Below, piece by piece: positions 39,961 to 64,000 of a stretch of DNA of 64,000 nt (position 1 is the first letter of the stretch; each line of letters begins with the position of its first letter). The notes under the pieces are model-generated. The model was given only the letters and a program-made list of their open reading frames with translations, had not been told where the DNA came from and ran no database searches. Source of the DNA: Himantopus leucocephalus (taxonomy: Eukaryota; Chordata; Aves; Charadriiformes; Recurvirostridae); the NCBI GenBank assembly GCA_003993805.1, contig RSEF01000004.1, positions 10,875,752 to 10,939,751 on the forward strand, in the 5' to 3' direction. The translations under genes were made by a program, and so were the position numbers.

Positions 39961-42900
39961 CACAGACAGGTGGTTTGCCATTACCTCTCAGTTCATCTCA
40001 CAGCTGATTAGAAAAACAAGGCTGGAACACGGAAGATTACTAGTATTTGAAGCTTTGACACTTCAGACTTCGCGAGATGGCTCTAAAATACTGATTTTTA
40101 TAATGACGGAAAACATATTTATTTTAGAAAGAATAATCCACAACGTAACTTTGTGATAAATAACAGTTCTGCCTCTAATACATATATACATACTGCTTGT
40201 AAACAAAAAATGCCCACAGGTCATGGAGTCTCCATGATTTTTATACAAGGCGCTATAGATTTTTTTGTTATTGAAAACAGTCCTAGTGAAAGTTTGGTTT
40301 GTAACCTCCTATTGCTACAGAAACAGTAAGAATGTTTATATTTACAAAGAAACAAAGACCATGGAGACCCCATAGCATTATTTGCTAAAGACTTTAAGTT
40401 AGCGGGGTTTTCAAAATACACATTGTCAGCATGTTGAGATTTAATTAACAGTACAGGTTGAACACCAGCAGTACGATACTCCAGTGCTTTGGTATTTCAA
40501 CCCCTGAATATACAAAGACATTACTACAGCCTACTTCACAGTTTAATGCAAGTAAAGTGCAAGCCATAGTACAAGGGTGTCATACATTTTCATACATGTA
40601 AGCATTATCTAAAAAAGGCTCTCTATACAAGTTTTATTAGCTACTTTAGTAAACTAGACAGAAGTCACCTATGGCCCAGCAATTAATGGTCTTACAAGGA
40701 TATTTTTCTCTGTAATACAGTATGTGTCAAATGTAAAAAGTTTATTAATACTAGTGCATTTCTCTTATATCCTAGCCTGTTTTCTTTTCAGATTTTTAGG
40801 CTGAAATCCTTGTTTCTCAGTAAAACAGAAGTCTTAACTGGCAACAGGGTCTTACTGGTATTTTGACCAGTGAACACGATTTGTTAAGACATACTTGTTT
40901 CGTGGTTGTTAGTGAAAAAAATGCAGTAGAGTTAATATGTATAATGTGGCATCCTTATTTAATCTGCAGCATTCAGACAGATGCATTTACAGTTAGTACA
41001 AAGATCTGTATTGATACCCTCACCACTGCCTGAGAATGAACAATATTCGAGAAATGTGAGGACAGAAGCTAGAGGGCCTAGCTAGTCAAACAACAGTTTG
41101 TCAACGTATTTTATCATTTTTACAACATTGCTTTCTGTCAAATACTGCTTGCTCATACAGTGGCATTAATGCATACGGCAAAGTCCCTAATTGTGACTTT
41201 GAACTTGTATGTGCTTGATAAAAATAAAGGTATGTCTGTCTGGCCTGCATTAAGAATGAATATGGTTCTTTTCCTGAAGATAATGACAGGCAGTATCTGT
41301 CTGTATTTTTTTAATACTTTTATTAACAGTAGGTCCCAGTAGTAGATCAGCTATCTCAAAAACTGATAAAAGCTTAAACAATATTATTTGCAATCCTCCT
41401 TCTGAATGTGGAAGTGTGCTATAACCTGTAAAACTTAGAAACTAGGCTTTAAAAAGATGCTGCTTCGTCTGTTAGTTATATCAAGAATAGAGTTGCCTGC
41501 CTACACATTAGCGAATGGAACTGATCAGAAGTACAACATTATGCTTATATGTAATGGGAGTAAAGAAAATAATTTTAAAACCCAACATTTTACTAGTTTC
41601 TGTTTCAATAACAATGTATTCTCCATTCAATGGATATGGCTCGGGTTTGATTTCCAGGTGCATGCCCAGTTAACGCCCATCGAGAGCCTCAGCCACACAG
41701 TGTGAGCTCATCTGGGATAAAAGGAAACGAGGAACCTGTCCCTGCAGTAACTTGCCCAAAAAAGCTACTCTGAACCTTAGCTTTAATGAAGGAAACATTC
41801 TTGAAGAAAAAGAACTTATTATTACTTAATATTAGCTAATATTGCTTCTTCAATCTTTCCTGTTATTACCCATTTCTTCACTAGTGGTAAATAAGCATCA
41901 TTTGGCAACAAGGAAGGTGGTGCGTTGCCTCTAGTGAGATTTAAGCTCAGTGGTCTAAGGCATGTGGTATGTGGAAAATCTACAAACCTACATTCCAAGG
42001 AAAAAGGCCTGTGCCCTTCTGTCTTCCCTAGAAATGCACAATTTCCCTATTGGGAAGACTAAGGAGAAGTTAAAAATCCTTTATGAAACCAAATTACGGC
42101 TTGTTTCTCTAATATTACACTACAGGAACTCGGGTGTACTGCAAGTGGTGTTTTCAGGGCTGAGGCCCAGTAATGCACACAGACCTGTGCTCTCCCTCTT
42201 AAGGAAGCTCTCCAGGGCTGGGCTCGGAGACAGCAGTCAGGATCTCTGCAGAGATACAAGATTTGCTTATGCGAACAGATTTAGTGTTTAAACCGTAAAT
42301 GAAATCGTATGGTAGGCATCCTTTGTATTACAGTTTTGGGGGCAGCCGACAGGCATTGCAGGCAGAGCTTAAGTTTTGTTGATCAGTTGTGCTGCATCTT
42401 GCCTTAGCCAAGGATTGTTTTAAACAACCCGCCTTTGAAGCACTTCGGCCCCAGTTGCATGAACAGTTTGTCCAATCTGTTGATGAAATACCATGAAATA
42501 ACTCTGCCCGGCAGAGCTGTTCACCTCAAGAGGCCAACTGCCAAGGTTTACCGAGATGCAAACAGCCCCCAGATTTATCACTTTGGTCATAAGTACCACT
42601 ATTTTGTTTTGTTTTGTTTTTTTTTCCAGAAAAGAATGCTTTTATTCATTTGAGAGACAAGCGAGACTACACACTGAAAGAATATGGGGAATAAGGTATG
42701 TGACGGGCTTAGGTCTGATTTGTATTACTTCAGACGAAAATAAGAGGTACAAGAATTTTCTTCATTCTCCTCAGATTTGTGTTAAGTTAAACAATTTCTA
42801 CCAGATTCTTCATTTTTCTTCCCTAAGTCCTATTAACATAGAAAGTAAAACCTTCTAAATGTCAGCAGTAGAATTCTACAATTTTTGATGAGGCTGAGCA

Positions 42901-43517
42901 CTTCCCAATGCCTCTCTGAAGGTACCCCTTCAAGGGTACCTTTGCTGTCCTTCACAAAACCTTGGATCAGAGAGTGAGTATTTTGGCCTGGAAAGCTATA
43001 GCTGCTGAAGACAGTAAGAACAAAGTTAAGTGGCCGTACACATCTAGCAATTCTCTACAACACTCGGTTCTTTTTCCTTGGAGAAAGTAAGCGGTGCACC
43101 ACATTTCTAGCTTAAAAGACAGCAGTCTAGTTTTGAATATTAACTGACATGTTCAGAATTCCCTGCTTGGAAAAGATGGAAAATCTCATCATACAAAATC
43201 TTTTAGTAGCAATTGATCAGTCTTTCCTTATGGTGCTAAAGCAGTTCAAGAAGCGCTCATGATGCGTTTGAGAAAGACCTGTAGCAGAAGCTGATGAGAC
43301 AGCAGGGTGGTTTTTGCCAACCAAGTGAGGCAGCCGCCTGTGTTAGGGAGGGTAGAGACGCCCGGTACAGTCCAACGCAGGCTGATTACTGTGAGGGCAA
43401 ATGTAATCCTGCCTGTGCTGTCACAGAGCGTGGGCCCAGTATTTCTGCATTATTTGTATTAAAGAATGTGGACGTACAGACTGATGAGAACCTCCTCCTC
43501 CTCTGATTCTTGTTTGT

Positions 43518-43559
43518 ATTAATTAAAGTAAGCTCAGGAAAGTTTTCACTTTAATTAAT
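43518..43559. repeat. 12-bp inverted repeat
   Basis: ATTAATTAAAGT at 43518-43529 pairs exactly with ACTTTAATTAAT at 43548-43559. AT-rich, so probably of no consequence. Confidence 0.5.
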
Positions 43560-44471
43560 TAAATGAAGAAAAAGGTCTCAGTTTTCTCAGGAAGTGCTGC
43601 TGAGATAGATAGCTACCAAGGTAGCTTTCAAAGATCCGAGATTTCACTGAATACAGAATCGTATTAAAAAAGGAGGGGGATCAGTAACTTAGGGGGAGCA
43701 TTAAATCAGTTATAACCAGTAACAAAAAGACTATGCTTGTGGAGTCACAGAGAAAGTCTGCTGGCTGAGGGACATTCTAGCTGCAGGAATTCTGAATGAA
43801 TACACTAACTTTAATAAGACCTGGATAAAGAAACCACATCCAAATAATCTCTGTGTAGTTGTGTATGTTAAGAACAAAGTTTTACCCAAGCATTCAGGCA
43901 GGAAATCTAGTAAGTTAATAAACGTATTGTACTGGTGCTGTTTATTTCCCTTGATGAAGTCAACAGCAAAGGATTTTTTTTTTCTCATTTAAAAATATGG
44001 GATCAGAACTACCATAATAATTTCAGCCGCATTGTACAGTGTGTTTAAGTACTTTTTGGTCTTGCAGAATTTGACATATTTTAATACGTAAGCAGGATTT
44101 GGTGCATGGATTTTTAAATACAATATCTGTATTGCACTTTGCTTTCCACTTATTTCAAAGATTGTGAAATTCCAAATAATTGTGCTATGGTGACTTTGTA
44201 CATTACTTTCTATAGTATAGCTAGATTAGTACCTAAATCCAGAAAGAAGAAATTAGTGGTGAGGAGGGAGGGGCTGTAGTATGGACTTGAGTACACATGC
44301 AAAAAGTATGATAAAATTCTTGTGAAAAGACTTTCAATTACTATTAACGTCTTTCAACTACTATTAACATCTTATATTGTTATAGACTCTTATTTGTTCA
44401 ATCACTGCATCTACTGTGGTACCAATAAATGCCAGTGCAAATGAGAGTAAAAATTGTGTTTCTTCAGCTGC

Positions 44472-45503
44472 TGTACTGGGTTTATGTGGCAAAGTTTTGG
44501 TGGCAGAGGGGCTTAGGGGTGGCCTCTCTGGAAAAAGACCAGGGGCTGCTCCCACGTTGGACATGGCCAGTTCCAGCTGGCTCCAAACCAGACCTGCTGC
44601 TGACCACAGCCGAGACCATCAGGGAGGCTGGTGGCGCCTCTGCAATAACTTATTTAAGAAATGGTAAAAATGCTGAAGAGCAGCTCTGAGAGAGAGGAGT
44701 GAGAAAAATAGGAGAGAAACAACTATGTAGACATCAACGGCAGTAAAGAAGGAAGGTGAGGAGGCACTCTGGGTGCCAGAGCAGAGATTCCCCTGCAGCC
44801 CATGGAGAAGACCATGATGAAGCAGGTTGTCCTCCTGCAGCTCATGGAGGACCATGCCTGAGCAGATAACTATACTGCAGCTTGAGGAGGAATCCACACC
44901 CCAGCAGAGGGTGATTCCTGCAGGAAACTGCAGCACATGGAGAACCCACACAGGAGCAGGCTCCTGGCAGAACCTGCAGCCTGTGGAGAGGAGACCATGC
45001 AGGAGAAGGTTTTCTAGCAGAAACTACGGCCCATGGGGGACCTACGCTGAAGCAGTCTGTTCCTGAAGGACTGTATGGCACGGAAAGGACCCACGCTGGA
45101 GCAGGGGAACAGTGTGAGGAAAGAGCAGCAGAGACGAAGTGTTATGATCTGGCTGCAACCCCTGTTGCCCATCTCCCTGCACCACTGAGTGGGAAAGGAG
45201 GTAGAAAAGCTGGGAACGAAGGAATGAAATTGAGCCTGGGAATAAGGGGGGAAGTGGGGAAAGGTGTTTTTAGTTTTGCCTTTGTTTCTCACTATGCAAC
45301 TGTATTTTTAATTAGCAATAAATTAAATTAATTTTTCCCAAGTCCAGTTGGTTTTGCCCATGACAGTTATTGGTAGGTGATCTCCCTGTCTTTATCTCAA
45401 CCCACGAGCTTTTCCACCATATTTTCTCCCCTGTCCTGTTGAGGAGGGGGAGTGAGTGCGTCTTGGTGGGCATCTGGCAGCCAGTCAAGGCCAACCCACC
45501 ACA
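44472..45503 (+). mobile_element. Solo LTR of an avian endogenous retrovirus
   Basis: About 1.03 kb bounded by TGTACTGGGTT and AACCCACCACA, imperfect terminal inverted repeats (9 of 11) in TG...CA form. Flanks GCTGC and GCTGT are consistent with a decayed 5-bp target duplication. AATAAA is at 45317-45322. The middle (about 44.77-45.11 kb) holds degenerate GGAGCAGG/CATGGAG-type repeats seen in avian LTRs. No internal viral genes adjoin it, so it is solo. Orientation is from the poly(A) signal. Short ORFs within it are not genes. Confidence 0.8.
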
Positions 45504-47063
45504 GCTGTTCTGTGGAGACCGAGCTAAACAAACAGCATAGCTTCACCCAGTTCTGGCTTTGTGAATCATTAAATCTTTTCCTGATACTAGGACCTCATTG
45601 AGATAACGTTTTTTCCTATATTATATGGAACTGTATGAATTTTACAGTTCTTGATGTATGAGAGATGATTAGGTTTATCTTGTGAAAAAATTATCAATGA
45701 ATATCTGTGTTTAAGTGAAATGACATCAACTGTATTCACATCCCCTTTGTTCTGCTTTCTAGAAATGTTCTAGCAAGCATAGTTAAAGAAAATTGTGAAT
45801 GGGTGTTTGAAATTTATATTCAGCACTATTCAGAGCAATCTTTTTTTTTTCCCCCCCCTCTCTCCAAGAATACAAGTATTTTCTCCAAAATCTGATTCTT
45901 AGAAATCATTCCCATCCAGGCAAGGAAGTGAAATACACTATGTGACTTGTGTGTCTTCCCAAACCGATCAATATAGATTGGTTTTCAAATGATGTATTGA
46001 ATAACTTCACCCACTTGCTAATGTACTACTAACAGTTAAAAATTATTGCCAGACATTACATAATTTTGAATGTTTTACTCAGCTCTAGATGTCAGTCTAT
46101 TATAGAATTTAATTGATTAGTTCAGGATTTTTTTCAACTTAATTCTCATCCTTGAAGCATCAGAGCTTTTTTGAATTTTGTGACTCACAGTCATGTGTCA
46201 CTTAAATTCACAGTGAAGAAAATATGAAAACCTGCAGTATGTACCATATTCAGCGCAGATGTTTTTCTTTCACCATGAAATACTTCAAATTGTATTAAAA
46301 TCAGTTTAAGTTGCAGCATTAGTGAACAACCAACATTGTTCTACTCGTACCTTAACCTCTGTGCCATACCTGCTTGCTTATGTTCATTCATTTTAAAGGC
46401 AGGCACAGTATGTTACAAACACAGTATCTAAATGGCATGTACAGTATGCCCATAGGGCCAGATTGGGATCTATTTGCTAGATGTACAGTGTACATTTTAA
46501 GGCACACTATAGGGATTGAGTTTACATTTTGATAACTCTGTCCTTTTATTTGCAAAGATGGTCACTACCTGGAAATGTTGCAAAAATAAAAGTTCATCTC
46601 TAAGAGTGGCCAATGTATTTATGTTTTCATTTTCTATTTTTCTCAAGAAAAAATGTGAACTTCAGGGCATTTTAAAAGTAAATGTCAACTACCTTGTTAC
46701 ATTTTATATACATAGATATGTCTTTACGTATATCTAAATATATAAAATGATTGTAGGAGCTCATACTATAAGCTTAGTTTTGGTACAGTACTTTAAATAT
46801 ACTGGTATTTATTTTCAGTTACATTTCTGCACCGCTTCTTTCTAATGCAGAGCTTGATACGGACATCGGTTGATAATAGCAAACAAAAAAAAATTCATAA
46901 AGAATATTATTGTCTTATCATGCAATGTAGTAGGCATCCTGTGGCGCTATTCTCTTATCCAACTTATTTACAGTACTGCTGAGTACATTATCAATAAATA
47001 TTACAGTGTTTATCTTATTCCTTTTTTCATGGCACCCAGCAATTATTCAGGATATGAGTCCTG

Positions 47064-64000
<16,937 letters not shown>

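Larger units (their letters stand above)
39299..47063 (-). other. Non-coding stretch, possibly long 3'UTR of the CNK-like gene
   Basis: 7.8 kb without a recognised exon. It holds a solo LTR (44472-45503), a small CpG-rich cluster at about 39850-39960 and otherwise AT-rich sequence. Minus-strand AATAAA near 46808-46813 offers a short-UTR alternative to the site at 39293. Confidence 0.4.

Noticed and set aside
42907..42935. Short AAGGTACCC/GGGTACCTT palindrome
   Set aside because: A 9-bp stem is expected by chance in 64 kb.
44416..45292. Several 80-110 codon frames
   Set aside because: They lie inside the solo LTR and its repeated units, on both strands.

Overview
This is vertebrate nuclear DNA, almost certainly from a bird. 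It is AT-rich and intron-dominated, with one CpG island, CR1 LINE tails of the avian type, two avian-style endogenous-retrovirus solo LTRs, and few other repeats. Four protein-coding genes are recognised by joining exons across canonical splice sites with consistent phase.

Layout, left to right. (1) The last eight coding exons of POF1B (+, 920-6122), then a 3'UTR with a good poly(A) site near 7310. (2) A gene-poor stretch (about 7.3-11.8 kb) with a 100-N gap. (3) ZNF711, complete as a coding sequence on the minus strand (30443 back to 13451): eight coding exons, 807 codons plus stop, tail-to-tail with POF1B. (4) The first three coding exons of APOOL/MIC27 (minus, 38417 back to 32400), starting in a CpG island at about 37.9-39.2 kb. 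The rest of APOOL is not visible; an unsized 100-N gap at 31578-31677 lies where it should be. (5) A strong minus-strand poly(A) site at 39293-39298, 0.9 kb upstream of APOOL. (6) About 7.5 kb of AT-rich sequence with a roughly 1 kb solo LTR. (7) The C-terminal six coding exons of a CNK-family scaffold gene (minus, 62909 back to 47064), with the end of a PH domain and a C-terminal ETHV PDZ-ligand. One 11.8 kb intron of this gene contains an isolated plus-strand open segment with exon-like features.

The gene order APOOL-ZNF711-POF1B matches human Xq21.1 (recalled, not searched). The CNK-like gene has no counterpart I know of at that human locus. CNKSR2, APOO and ZFX lie in the same part of human Xp22, and their relatives here are CNK-like, APOOL and ZNF711. 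The simplest reading is an old duplicated block whose CNK member was kept in this lineage and lost or moved in mammals. This is the most interesting observation in the window. The genes do not form a pathway: POF1B is an epithelial junction/cytoskeletal coiled-coil protein, ZNF711 a transcription factor, APOOL a mitochondrial cristae protein, and the CNK-like gene a membrane signalling scaffold.
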